6,618 nucleotides of DNA from Marinilabiliales bacterium (GTDB lineage: Bacteria; Bacteroidota; Bacteroidia; Bacteroidales; BM523): assembly GCA_002869425.1 (NCBI GenBank), contig PKSZ01000651.1:1-6618 (forward strand). The letters run 5' to 3'. Below, piece by piece: positions 1-6,618 of this stretch (position 1 is its first letter; each line of letters starts with the position of its first letter). Below the pieces are notes generated by a model. That model was not told where the DNA came from and ran no database searches. It was given only the letters and a program-made list of their open reading frames with translations. The position numbers and the translations under genes are program-made.

Positions 1-546
1 AACTATACCACTTTTATCCCTGCAATGATTCTGGGTCCGGAAAGCTTGGGAATAAACAGGGTTCTGAAAAATGTTTTCCGTTTTCCCATGCTTATACCAT
101 TAATTGGTAGTGGGAAACAAACGCAGCACCCAATTTATGTTAAAGATTTTGCACATTACATTGTAAAATCTGTGGAAAATGAAAATACTACAAAAAAAAC
201 CTACCAGATAGCATCTGAATCTGTAATCCCCTTTAAAGAGCTTATTAAGCTTATACTAAAAATCAGGAATAAGAAAAAAATGTTTGTGCCGGTTCCTGTA
301 TTCATTGCAAAGCTTTTGGGTAAATTTTTCCAGGCAGTACAAAAAGTCCCTGTCTTTACTGCAGAGCATGTAAAAGGAGTGCTTCAGGATAGCAAGCTTG
401 ACACTTCAATGCTTAAGCAGGATCTTGATTTTAAACCAACACCTCTTGAAATAGCACTCACAGAAACCTTGAAAGAAATAGGTACAAGCTGGTCAGAATA
501 TCTTGTTTCCAGAGAAGAAATTACAATCGATCTGAAAAAAAACTAA
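1..546 (+). CDS. NAD(P)-dependent epimerase/dehydratase-type SDR, 3' part (5' end outside window)
   Basis: The frame is open from base 1 and stops at TAA 544-546, giving 181 visible residues. The ATG at 25 is internal, because the residues before it (NYTTFIPA) belong to the same conserved strand. The opening stretch, T-x-F-I-P-A-M-I-L-G-P, matches the T-x-x-R-P-x-x-x-x-G-P segment that follows the YxxxK active site in extended short-chain dehydrogenases/reductases. GSGKQTQHPIYVKDFAHYIV (visible residues about 37-56) matches the substrate-side G-x-G-x-x-x-x-x-P-[IV]-x-V-x-D-[VF]-A signature. The later VPVPVFIAKLLGKF (about residues 90-103) and the closing F-x-P-T-P-L-E-x-A-L resemble the C-terminal lobe of NDUFA9-like (atypical) SDRs. 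The Rossmann GxxGxxG and the catalytic Tyr/Lys would be upstream, so cofactor and substrate cannot be read here. A nucleotide-sugar enzyme is a possible alternative. The fold family is fairly sure, the exact role is not. Confidence 0.8.
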   Translation, partial: NYTTFIPAMILGPESLGINRVLKNVFRFPMLIPLIGSGKQTQHPIYVKDFAHYIVKSVENENTTKKTYQIASESVIPFKELIKLILKIRNKKKMFVPVPVFIAKLLGKFFQAVQKVPVFTAEHVKGVLQDSKLDTSMLKQDLDFKPTPLEIALTETLKEIGTSWSEYLVSREEITIDLKKN

Positions 547-587
547 TTTCTTTTTCGTAATTTTATCAAAACTAAGCCGGTAAAATT
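547..587 (+). other. Short AT-rich intergenic gap, no clear promoter or Shine-Dalgarno
   Basis: These 41 bases separate the SDR stop from the ATG at 588. The bases directly before that ATG (ccggtaaaatt) contain no AGGAGG-like element, which is usual in Bacteroidota, where A-rich leaders often replace Shine-Dalgarno pairing. TAATTTTA at 558-565 resembles the Bacteroidota -7 element TAnnTTTG except for the last base, but no TTTG is found at a suitable -33 distance. Whether the peptidase gene has its own promoter or is read through from the SDR gene cannot be decided from sequence. Confidence 0.4.
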
Positions 588-644
588 ATGCGTTTACTTC
601 TTTCTTCTGTGATCATTTTCTTGATTACCATAACTTCTTTTGCT
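588..644 (+). other. Sec signal peptide of the large peptidase
   Basis: Residues 1-19 show a short basic start (M-R), a hydrophobic core (LLLSSVIIFLITIT) and a signal peptidase I site S-F-A before Q20-Q21. There is no lipobox cysteine, so this is a type I signal and not a lipoprotein signal. An A-Q-Q cleavage junction is common among Bacteroidota exported proteins. This fits periplasmic passage before T9SS export. Confidence 0.9.
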
Positions 645-3600
645 CAACAATTAACTGAACAAGCTTTACAAAACTTATATTCTGCACCAGGATTAAAGCC
701 CATATCCAAACAAGATTCAATCAGGTTGGTGAACATCCCCAAATTAAAACTACCACCAGGATACATCAACAAATCTCTTCCATATATGGTAGACAATTCA
801 CAGCAAATTTATATGCGTGAAGCCTTTAACCAGGATGGGTTTTCTTGTGGACAAGCTGCATCAGTGGCAGAAAACTTTACATACGAAGTAAACAGGTTAC
901 GTCATCTTGCTGCAAATACAGACGAAACAATGTATCCTACACATTTTGTGTATAATTGGGCAAATAACGGTCTTGGAAACGGAGCCAGCTATTTTCACAC
1001 CTACGAAATGCTTCGATTGGTAGGCACTCCCAATGTTGCAGATTATGGCGGCATGTCCTTAGGAGGTGTAACCCGATGGATGTCGGGCTACGATTTGTAT
1101 TACAATGCTATGCACAATCGTATTACTGAGTTCTACTCGATAGATGTTAGTACCGAAGAAGGATTGTTGGTTCTGAAACACTGGTTAAACGATCACCTGG
1201 ATGGTTCTACTGTAGGTGGCGTTGCTAACTTTTACTCGCAAAGCAGTTACCCTGACGAAAATTTACCAGCAGGAACGCCTGAAGAAGGCAAAACAGTCTG
1301 GATTACATGGGGATCATCAGCTAATCATGCAATGACAGTTGTGGGTTATAACGATTCAATACGTTATGATTTTAATGGAGATGGCCAGTACACAAACGAT
1401 ATTGACATTAACAATGATGGTGTGGTTGACATGAAAGACTGGGAAATTGGTGGACTTAAAATGGTCAATACTTACGGTGGTGTGCCCAACTGGGGTGATG
1501 GCGGTTACACATACATTATGTACAATACAGTTAGTCACGATTTTTATGATGGCGGTTGTTTCTGGAATCAAACCCTGAACGTGATCTATGCGAAAGAAAA
1601 CCTGGAACCTCAGCTTACTTATAAAGTTCAGATCAAACACCCTTCAAGGAATAAAGTAAAAATATTTGCAGGAATATCTCAAAACACCAATGCATCAGAA
1701 CCTGAGTATATTATGGAATTTCCAATTATTGATTACCAGGCAGGTGATATGCCCATGCAGGGAGGTTTTGTTGCAGACGATACTACCATTGAAGTGGGAT
1801 TGGATGTTACACCTTTGTTAAATAAAATTGAATCTGGAACAGCTGCAAAATATTTCTTCATTGTTGATGAAAACGATCCGTCAAACATAGGAAGTGGTCA
1901 AATAATCAGTTATTCAGCGATAGATTACACAAGTGGAACTGCAGATGAAACTTTTTGTTCATCCAATCATGTTTCCATCACGGAAAATGGAAGGACTACA
2001 CTTTCATTAATAAAAACAGTTGATTATGAAACCGTTAGCATTAACGAAAGCAGCCTTCCCCAAATAGACCTTTACAATCAGGTGAATGAACAATTATCCG
2101 CAACAGGAGGTTCACTACCCTATTATTGGGAGTTTAACAGAGAATATGATCTCACAGAATCAAATGAAGTTTTCAATCCAACCACAGCACAACAAGTAAG
2201 TTTTGGATCAGGAACATATACATTGAATTTATCATTTGAATTTCCTTTCTATGGTGAAAATTATGATGAAATAACCATTAATTCCAAAGGAAGAATCACA
2301 TTTACCGATGCTCCATATGATTTTCCTTACGATTACGAAGCAGATGAAAGTGTAAAATTCAAAAACACACCCAATATTTCAGTTTTTAACTGGGACTTGG
2401 ACTATAATACTGGCGATGGCTGCTGGTATAGTGCTACTGACAGTCTGGTAAGAATTTACTTTATGGCTGCCATAGCTGGAGAGGCCAGCAGTAATATCAA
2501 CACAGAAGTATGGTTATGGAATGACGGTACTATAGAACTTCATTACGGAGATATTTCTTATCCGAACAAATACAGGTGGATTTCAGGCGTCAGCAGTGGT
2601 GATCAACGAAACTGGCAGGTTACTCCAGTTTCCGGAACCAGTATAGTAAGCAGTGGAACTAAATATACACTGACACCCAATTTTGTTCCTGATGGAATAG
2701 AAATAACAAAAGATGGTTTGCTTTATGGTATGCTTACTTCCCCTCCTGAAATTAATTCTGTTTCAGTAAAAGTAACCGACAACAATAATATTGTCTCTAA
2801 AAAAGTACTTCCGTTCCCTGTTGGAGGAATTGGACTTGAAGCAAATTTTACTGCCGGAGGAAATACAATGCTTGAAAATGGAGAAACAGCAGTGGGGTCT
2901 TTGCAACTTTGGAATGTTGGAGCTTCACTTATTCCAGACGCTCAAATACAGTTTTATTGTATGGACACTGTCATATCTTTTATTGACAGTACTGAATATG
3001 CAGGTGACCTGAATCCCATGGACACAATCCTACTCACCGATGCCATTAGCTTCGACATTTCTGAATTCTGCACCGACAACTACCCTGTTGAACTGCAAGC
3101 AATTATATTTAACTCCACAGATACTTTCCCAGCCATTGTTCCAATTACCATTTATTCACCCAGTTTACAAATTATGGATTCATGGACAACAGATGGCAAT
3201 AATAACATGCTGGATCCCGATGAATCAGGATACCTACACCTTACTGTTGAAAATCAGGGAGGTTCGGATGCATACGATATAACATGTACATTAACAACAG
3301 ATGATCCTTTCCTTACCATTACAAACAATACAGATAATATAGCCTCACTACCATCCTTGGATCAGGCAAATGTTAGCTTTGATATTGGAATGAATGCCAA
3401 CGCCCCCATGGAGTATACAGCAACTGCTATTGTACATCTTAACATAGGATCCACATATACTATCACAGATACTATTGAAATTCAAACAGGGTATTTCGTT
3501 GAAGACTTTGAAACCGGAACTTTAACTAAACTTCCGTGGGAAACCATTATTCAACAGGGATGGGAAATTACAGATGTTAATGCATATGAAAGAACCTATT

Positions 3601-5285
3601 GCATGAAGTCCTCTGATATAGCAGATGAACAAATTGCACACATTCAATTTGAAGTTACTACACTGGAGTCAGGATATTTTAGTTTCTATAAAAAAGTAAG
3701 CTCTGAAGCAAGTTACGACTTTCTTGTCTTTAACATTGATGGCACCGAAATTGACAGATGGGACGGAGAAATAGACTGGAGTAAGGAATCATACTTTATT
3801 ACTGCCGGCACACATACCTTTTCATGGTACTACACAAAAGATGTAACAGTAAGCTCAGGCAGTGATTGCGCCTGGGTAGATTATATTGTGCTACCACCGG
3901 TTGGAGACATTGATCCTGAAATTGAAATAAGCCCCTCAGAGTTTGTAAAAACTATGCAACCCGATGAAATTGAAACAGATTATTTATACATCACCAACAA
4001 TGGAACCGGAGATCTTGTATTCGACCTTGAACTGCATGGTTCGACTTCAGTTATCAATACTGGACTAAAAAGTATTGAAGGAACAGTAGTTGAGTTTTCA
4101 GATTCAAGCTTTTACTCTGGGCAAACCTATTCTTATACACTTTCTTGCACAAACCAGAGTCCTGATTCGGAATGGCTTAAAGGAATCAGTCTGTCAATCC
4201 CCCAGGGAGTTTCGGTTATATCATCTACTGATTTTGTTGGAGGCTCTGGTGGAGATATGATAAGCAATGATACAACAGGAGATGGATCTACAATTATTTG
4301 GTTTGGCGAAGATGCCAGTGGATGGGGTGTTGTTCGTGGAGGTGAAACTGCTACTGCTACTATTGAACTGGCATTTGATGCTGGTTTCTCAGGAAACGCA
4401 TTGCTGAATTATGAAATCTCCGGAGATGTATACGGAGACGAACCCCACACAGTAAATAGTTCACAAACCTTGTACAATCAGGGTGAAATGGTAACATGGT
4501 TAACTGCCGACACATTGCATGCTTTCGTGGAACCTGGAGATTCTCAGGCAATTGAACTAACATTTAACAGCTCTGGTTTAGATTATGGTACCTACGAGGC
4601 AACCATTCATATTATTGATAACTCTGGTGAAGTTCATCCTGTTCCGGTTACATTGTTCATCTCAAGGTTGCAGGTTCAGACAAACTCTATTTATAAGTTT
4701 ATGAATGCCAACGAAACAGACACCGACACAATCTACGTTGAAAACTTCACTCCAGATAATGTGTATTATTCTATTGAAGCACCGGACTCAACATTCAGTC
4801 CTGATTTAGGTTGGTTTACACCCGTATTGTCTGCAGATCTTGTAAGTGCTTACAATACGAAAGCAATTGCATATGAATTTAACACAAATGGCTTAAGCTC
4901 TGGAGCATACCATTGTAATTTAATTATAACAGACATTGTTACAGGTAGTATTTGCGCCCCGGGAATTATACCTGTTCATCTGGACGTTGATATACAAACC
5001 GATTTACAAAATGTTAGCCAGACGACCTTTAATATTTATCCAAACCCATCGAGAGATGAAGTATACTTTGAAGTACAAGTTGACCAACAACAAGAAATAT
5101 ATCTGGAAATTTTCTCTATTAATGGAGAAAGAATTATTCCTATAGCTGTTAAAGAAAATATCCCAACAGGAAATAATACTTTTATTATTTCTGCAAAAAA
5201 CAGTAAGCTTGCACCTGGATTGTATATTGCTAAATTAAAATCAAATGATTCAATCCAGATTAAAAAGTTCATAATTACAGAATAG
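588..5285 (+). CDS. Secreted multidomain papain-like (C1-type) cysteine peptidase with T9SS type A sorting domain
   Basis: This 1565-residue protein is predicted to be exported by Sec and then T9SS and to act at or outside the cell surface. The start at 588 is chosen because it directly opens a signal peptide (residues 1-19, cleavage after S-F-A). Residues about 70-331 form a C1-like peptidase: probable nucleophile C87 in DGFSCGQAAS, H247 in NHAMTVVGY, N294 in KMVNTYGG followed by NWGDGGY. No I29-type propeptide is evident, since only about 67 residues precede C87. An EF-hand-like loop (261-286) lies between His and Asn. Next come an unassigned beta-rich part (335-480), an Ig-like He_PIG-type module (about 490-745) interrupted by an FPFYG-type beta-sandwich (about 526-697), two Ig-like repeats (745-857 and 858-967), a jelly-roll/MAM-like domain (968-1103), a BACON/ASH-like module split by another insert (1109-1358), a second BACON-like unit (1359-1466) and the T9SS domain (1481-1565). 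Domain names are by motif memory. The physiological substrate is unknown. Confidence 0.88.
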   Translation: MRLLLSSVIIFLITITSFAQQLTEQALQNLYSAPGLKPISKQDSIRLVNIPKLKLPPGYINKSLPYMVDNSQQIYMREAFNQDGFSCGQAASVAENFTYEVNRLRHLAANTDETMYPTHFVYNWANNGLGNGASYFHTYEMLRLVGTPNVADYGGMSLGGVTRWMSGYDLYYNAMHNRITEFYSIDVSTEEGLLVLKHWLNDHLDGSTVGGVANFYSQSSYPDENLPAGTPEEGKTVWITWGSSANHAMTVVGYNDSIRYDFNGDGQYTNDIDINNDGVVDMKDWEIGGLKMVNTYGGVPNWGDGGYTYIMYNTVSHDFYDGGCFWNQTLNVIYAKENLEPQLTYKVQIKHPSRNKVKIFAGISQNTNASEPEYIMEFPIIDYQAGDMPMQGGFVADDTTIEVGLDVTPLLNKIESGTAAKYFFIVDENDPSNIGSGQIISYSAIDYTSGTADETFCSSNHVSITENGRTTLSLIKTVDYETVSINESSLPQIDLYNQVNEQLSATGGSLPYYWEFNREYDLTESNEVFNPTTAQQVSFGSGTYTLNLSFEFPFYGENYDEITINSKGRITFTDAPYDFPYDYEADESVKFKNTPNISVFNWDLDYNTGDGCWYSATDSLVRIYFMAAIAGEASSNINTEVWLWNDGTIELHYGDISYPNKYRWISGVSSGDQRNWQVTPVSGTSIVSSGTKYTLTPNFVPDGIEITKDGLLYGMLTSPPEINSVSVKVTDNNNIVSKKVLPFPVGGIGLEANFTAGGNTMLENGETAVGSLQLWNVGASLIPDAQIQFYCMDTVISFIDSTEYAGDLNPMDTILLTDAISFDISEFCTDNYPVELQAIIFNSTDTFPAIVPITIYSPSLQIMDSWTTDGNNNMLDPDESGYLHLTVENQGGSDAYDITCTLTTDDPFLTITNNTDNIASLPSLDQANVSFDIGMNANAPMEYTATAIVHLNIGSTYTITDTIEIQTGYFVEDFETGTLTKLPWETIIQQGWEITDVNAYERTYCMKSSDIADEQIAHIQFEVTTLESGYFSFYKKVSSEASYDFLVFNIDGTEIDRWDGEIDWSKESYFITAGTHTFSWYYTKDVTVSSGSDCAWVDYIVLPPVGDIDPEIEISPSEFVKTMQPDEIETDYLYITNNGTGDLVFDLELHGSTSVINTGLKSIEGTVVEFSDSSFYSGQTYSYTLSCTNQSPDSEWLKGISLSIPQGVSVISSTDFVGGSGGDMISNDTTGDGSTIIWFGEDASGWGVVRGGETATATIELAFDAGFSGNALLNYEISGDVYGDEPHTVNSSQTLYNQGEMVTWLTADTLHAFVEPGDSQAIELTFNSSGLDYGTYEATIHIIDNSGEVHPVPVTLFISRLQVQTNSIYKFMNANETDTDTIYVENFTPDNVYYSIEAPDSTFSPDLGWFTPVLSADLVSAYNTKAIAYEFNTNGLSSGAYHCNLIITDIVTGSICAPGIIPVHLDVDIQTDLQNVSQTTFNIYPNPSRDEVYFEVQVDQQQEIYLEIFSINGERIIPIAVKENIPTGNNTFIISAKNSKLAPGLYIAKLKSNDSIQIKKFIITE
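795..1580 (+). other. Papain-like (C1-type) catalytic domain
   Basis: Residues about 70-331 of the large protein. The order Cys (C87, bases 846-848), His (H247, 1326-1328), Asn (N294, 1467-1469) is that of clan CA peptidases. The H-A-x-x-x-V-G-Y motif and the N-x-[WY]-G ... W-G-x-x-G-Y motif are the papain-family His and Asn blocks. The Cys block S-C-G-Q-A-A-S lacks the Trp that follows the papain nucleophile, and the candidate oxyanion Gln (Q82) lies five rather than six residues before Cys. An acidic loop with two D-x-N-x-D-G patterns (bases 1368-1445) sits between the His and Asn blocks. Activity is likely but not demonstrated. Confidence 0.8.
5028..5282 (+). other. T9SS type A C-terminal sorting domain (Por secretion signal)
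   Basis: Residues 1481-1565 carry the standard layout: F-N-I-Y-P-N-P-S at the start, then an alternating beta strand, then I-F-S-I-N-G-E (the [LI]-x-[DS]-x-x-G block), and finally L-A-P-G-L-Y-I-A-K-L followed by a terminal K-K-F-I-I-T-E. In known systems this domain takes the protein through the type IX translocon and is removed by PorU, with many cargos then attached to A-type LPS. It is the strongest phylum marker in the window. Confidence 0.95.
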
Positions 5286-5288
5286 AGA

Positions 5289-6618
5289 ATGGTTTTTAGC
5301 AGCGGACTGTTTTTATTGTACTTCTTTCCTGTATTTTTATTGCTGTACTTTCTGGCGGACAAGAAATACAAGAATATTTTTACATTGCTTGCCAGCTTAT
5401 TTTTTTATGCCTGGGGAGCTCCGGATTTTGTTTTTATCGTTGCAGGTTCCATTCTTATTGATTTTTTTCTTGTCAGATTCATCCCTGAATCAACACCCGC
5501 AAGAAAAAAGCTACTGCTTGGCATTTCAATAGCAATGAATGTTGGCCTACTCCTCTATTTTAAATACGCCAATTTCTTTGTTGAAAATGTTGAACTGCTG
5601 CTGGGTATTGAAGATAGCAGCTGGACTAAAATAGCACTTCCAATTGGCATTTCGTTTTTTACTTTTCAAAAAATAACCTACTCTGTTGATATTTACAGGG
5701 GTGTTCATAAACCATTAAACAGAATCTGGGATTATACTTTGTACATACTGATGTTTCCACAATTAATTGCAGGCCCAATCGTGCGGTTTAACGAAATTGC
5801 AGACCAGCTGGTTGACAGAGAGAAACAGGAAACGGCAGAAAACTGGTTTTTGGGTTTATTTCGATTTTCAATAGGTTTGGCAAAAAAAGTGCTGGTAGCA
5901 AATGTTCTGGGAGCTCAAGCCGATGAAATATTTGCGTTGCAGGGAGCAGAATTAAGCACTGCTACAGCATGGATTGGTATTGTTGCCTACTCGTTCCAAA
6001 TTTATTTCGACTTTTCGGGTTACTCAGACATGGCCATTGGTATTGGCCGAATGATAGGTTTTAAATTCCCTGAAAACTTCAACAATCCATATATTTCACA
6101 AAATATTACTGAATTTTGGAGACGCTGGCACATAACCCTTGGTCGTTGGATGAAAGATTACCTTTATATCCCGCTGGGGGGAAGCAAAGTATCACAAGGC
6201 AGAATGTATTTTAACCTTTGGATCGTCTTTCTTATCAGTGGATTATGGCACGGTGCCAGCTGGAATTTTGTATTATGGGGCGCCTTTCATGGCTTCTTCC
6301 TGATACTGGACAAGTTATTTCTTATCAAAATTCTTTCCAAAGCAGGCAAATTATTTAGTATTGTTTTTACATATCTTGTAACACTTGTGGGCTGGGTATT
6401 GTTTAAAGCAGACGATATGAGTCTTTCAGCTTATGCTTACCTCAAAAAAATGTTCTCTTTTGATAACACAAACTTCAATATAGAATACGACAAGCAGTTT
6501 ATTGTATTACTAATCATTGCAGCTATTTTATCATTTGCAGCCTATACAGATAAAATTAAAAACCTACAGGACTATCTGTTCTTAAAAGAGCACAACAGGA
6601 AAGAGGCATTACTTTTAG
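5289..6618 (+). CDS. AlgI-family MBOAT O-acyltransferase (3' end outside window)
   Basis: The frame from ATG 5289 is open for 443 codons to the window edge. Family members usually have about 460-520 residues, so only a short C-terminal tail seems missing. It is a polytopic inner-membrane protein with about 10-12 hydrophobic segments (for example residues 5-22, 30-45, 47-64, 75-92, 147-165, 228-242, 308-322, 355-372, 403-418). Hallmarks of the AlgI/DltB/PatA group are M-F-P-Q-L-I-A-G-P-I-V-R-F (155-167), Y-F-D-F-S-G-Y-S-D-M-A-I-G (239-251), the E-F-W-R-R-W-H-I-T-L block with H281, Y-L-Y-I-P-L-G-G (291-298) and G-L-W-H-G-A-S-W-N-F with H321, the presumed catalytic His. Such proteins transfer acyl, mostly acetyl, groups across the membrane to a periplasmic partner that modifies polysaccharide, peptidoglycan or teichoic acid; the substrate here is unknown. 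The start lies 3 bases after the peptidase stop with no Shine-Dalgarno, suggesting co-transcription and perhaps translational coupling. Confidence 0.93.
   Translation, partial: MVFSSGLFLLYFFPVFLLLYFLADKKYKNIFTLLASLFFYAWGAPDFVFIVAGSILIDFFLVRFIPESTPARKKLLLGISIAMNVGLLLYFKYANFFVENVELLLGIEDSSWTKIALPIGISFFTFQKITYSVDIYRGVHKPLNRIWDYTLYILMFPQLIAGPIVRFNEIADQLVDREKQETAENWFLGLFRFSIGLAKKVLVANVLGAQADEIFALQGAELSTATAWIGIVAYSFQIYFDFSGYSDMAIGIGRMIGFKFPENFNNPYISQNITEFWRRWHITLGRWMKDYLYIPLGGSKVSQGRMYFNLWIVFLISGLWHGASWNFVLWGAFHGFFLILDKLFLIKILSKAGKLFSIVFTYLVTLVGWVLFKADDMSLSAYAYLKKMFSFDNTNFNIEYDKQFIVLLIIAAILSFAAYTDKIKNLQDYLFLKEHNRKEALLL

Noticed and set aside
534..556. Imperfect inverted repeat (GAAAAAAAA / TTTCTTTTTC, 5-base loop) overlapping the SDR stop, as a possible terminator
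   Set aside because: The stem is almost wholly A-T with an A/C mismatch and only one G-C pair, so it would be weak. Such A and T runs are expected in this AT-rich gap.
558..565. TAATTTTA as a Bacteroidota -7 promoter element for the peptidase gene
   Set aside because: The last base differs from TAnnTTTG and there is no TTTG about 20 bases upstream; such octamers are frequent by chance in AT-rich DNA.
1356..1640. Minus-strand open frame of 94 codons inside the peptidase domain
   Set aside because: It is opposite the conserved His/Asn blocks, and its composition is that of a reverse-strand shadow.
2791..3282. Two short + strand frames (2791-3012 and 3040-3282) within the large gene
   Set aside because: They are +1/+2 frame shadows of a continuous frame with clear Ig-like modules; there is no sign of a frameshift in the parent gene.
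5036..5371. Minus-strand open frame of 111 codons across the peptidase-MBOAT junction
   Set aside because: It lies opposite the conserved T9SS domain and the MBOAT start, has no recognisable motif, and both + strand genes are strongly supported by family motifs.
6616..6618. TAG at the last three bases as the stop of the MBOAT gene
   Set aside because: Codons of the MBOAT start at multiples of three from 5289, so the last full codon is 6615-6617 (TTA) and 6618 begins a new one. The TAG is out of frame and the gene continues beyond the window.

Overview
The window looks like a chromosomal piece of an AT-rich member of the Bacteroidota, probably a marine or gut-type Bacteroidia/Flavobacteriia relative. 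The clearest sign is the C-terminal type IX secretion (T9SS) sorting domain of the large central protein, a system essentially confined to this phylum. Absence of clear Shine-Dalgarno sequences in front of the starts, tight gene packing and the adhesive surface-protein architecture fit the same assignment. No RNA gene, mobile element, CRISPR array or long non-coding stretch is visible, and all three genes lie on the + strand.

Layout: (1) positions 1-546 hold the 3' half of an extended short-chain dehydrogenase/reductase (NAD(P)-dependent epimerase/dehydratase or NDUFA9-like) whose start lies upstream. (2) After a 41-base gap, 588-5285 encodes a 1565-residue exported multidomain protein: signal peptide, papain-like (C1-type) cysteine peptidase domain with visible Cys/His/Asn, about 1150 residues of beta-sandwich modules, and a type A T9SS C-terminal domain. 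(3) Only 3 bases later, from 5289 to the window edge, there is an AlgI-type membrane-bound O-acyltransferase (MBOAT). It is still open at base 6618, so its last residues are outside the window.

How they may work together: the peptidase is predicted to cross the inner membrane by Sec and the outer membrane by T9SS, and then to be released or tethered to the cell surface. The MBOAT is an inner-membrane enzyme that normally passes acyl (usually acetyl) groups to a periplasmic partner that modifies an envelope polysaccharide. The 3-base spacing suggests co-transcription of these two genes. A shared function (for example modification of the surface glycan to which T9SS cargo is attached) is only an inference. 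The usual SGNH/AlgJ-AlgX-like partner of the MBOAT would have to lie downstream.

The most notable structure is inside the large protein. Two different immunoglobulin-like modules each appear to be split by an inserted beta-sandwich domain, a calcium-loop-like motif sits between the catalytic His and Asn, and the catalytic Cys motif departs from the papain consensus. None of this proves a new system. The region otherwise reads as ordinary Bacteroidota envelope and surface genes.
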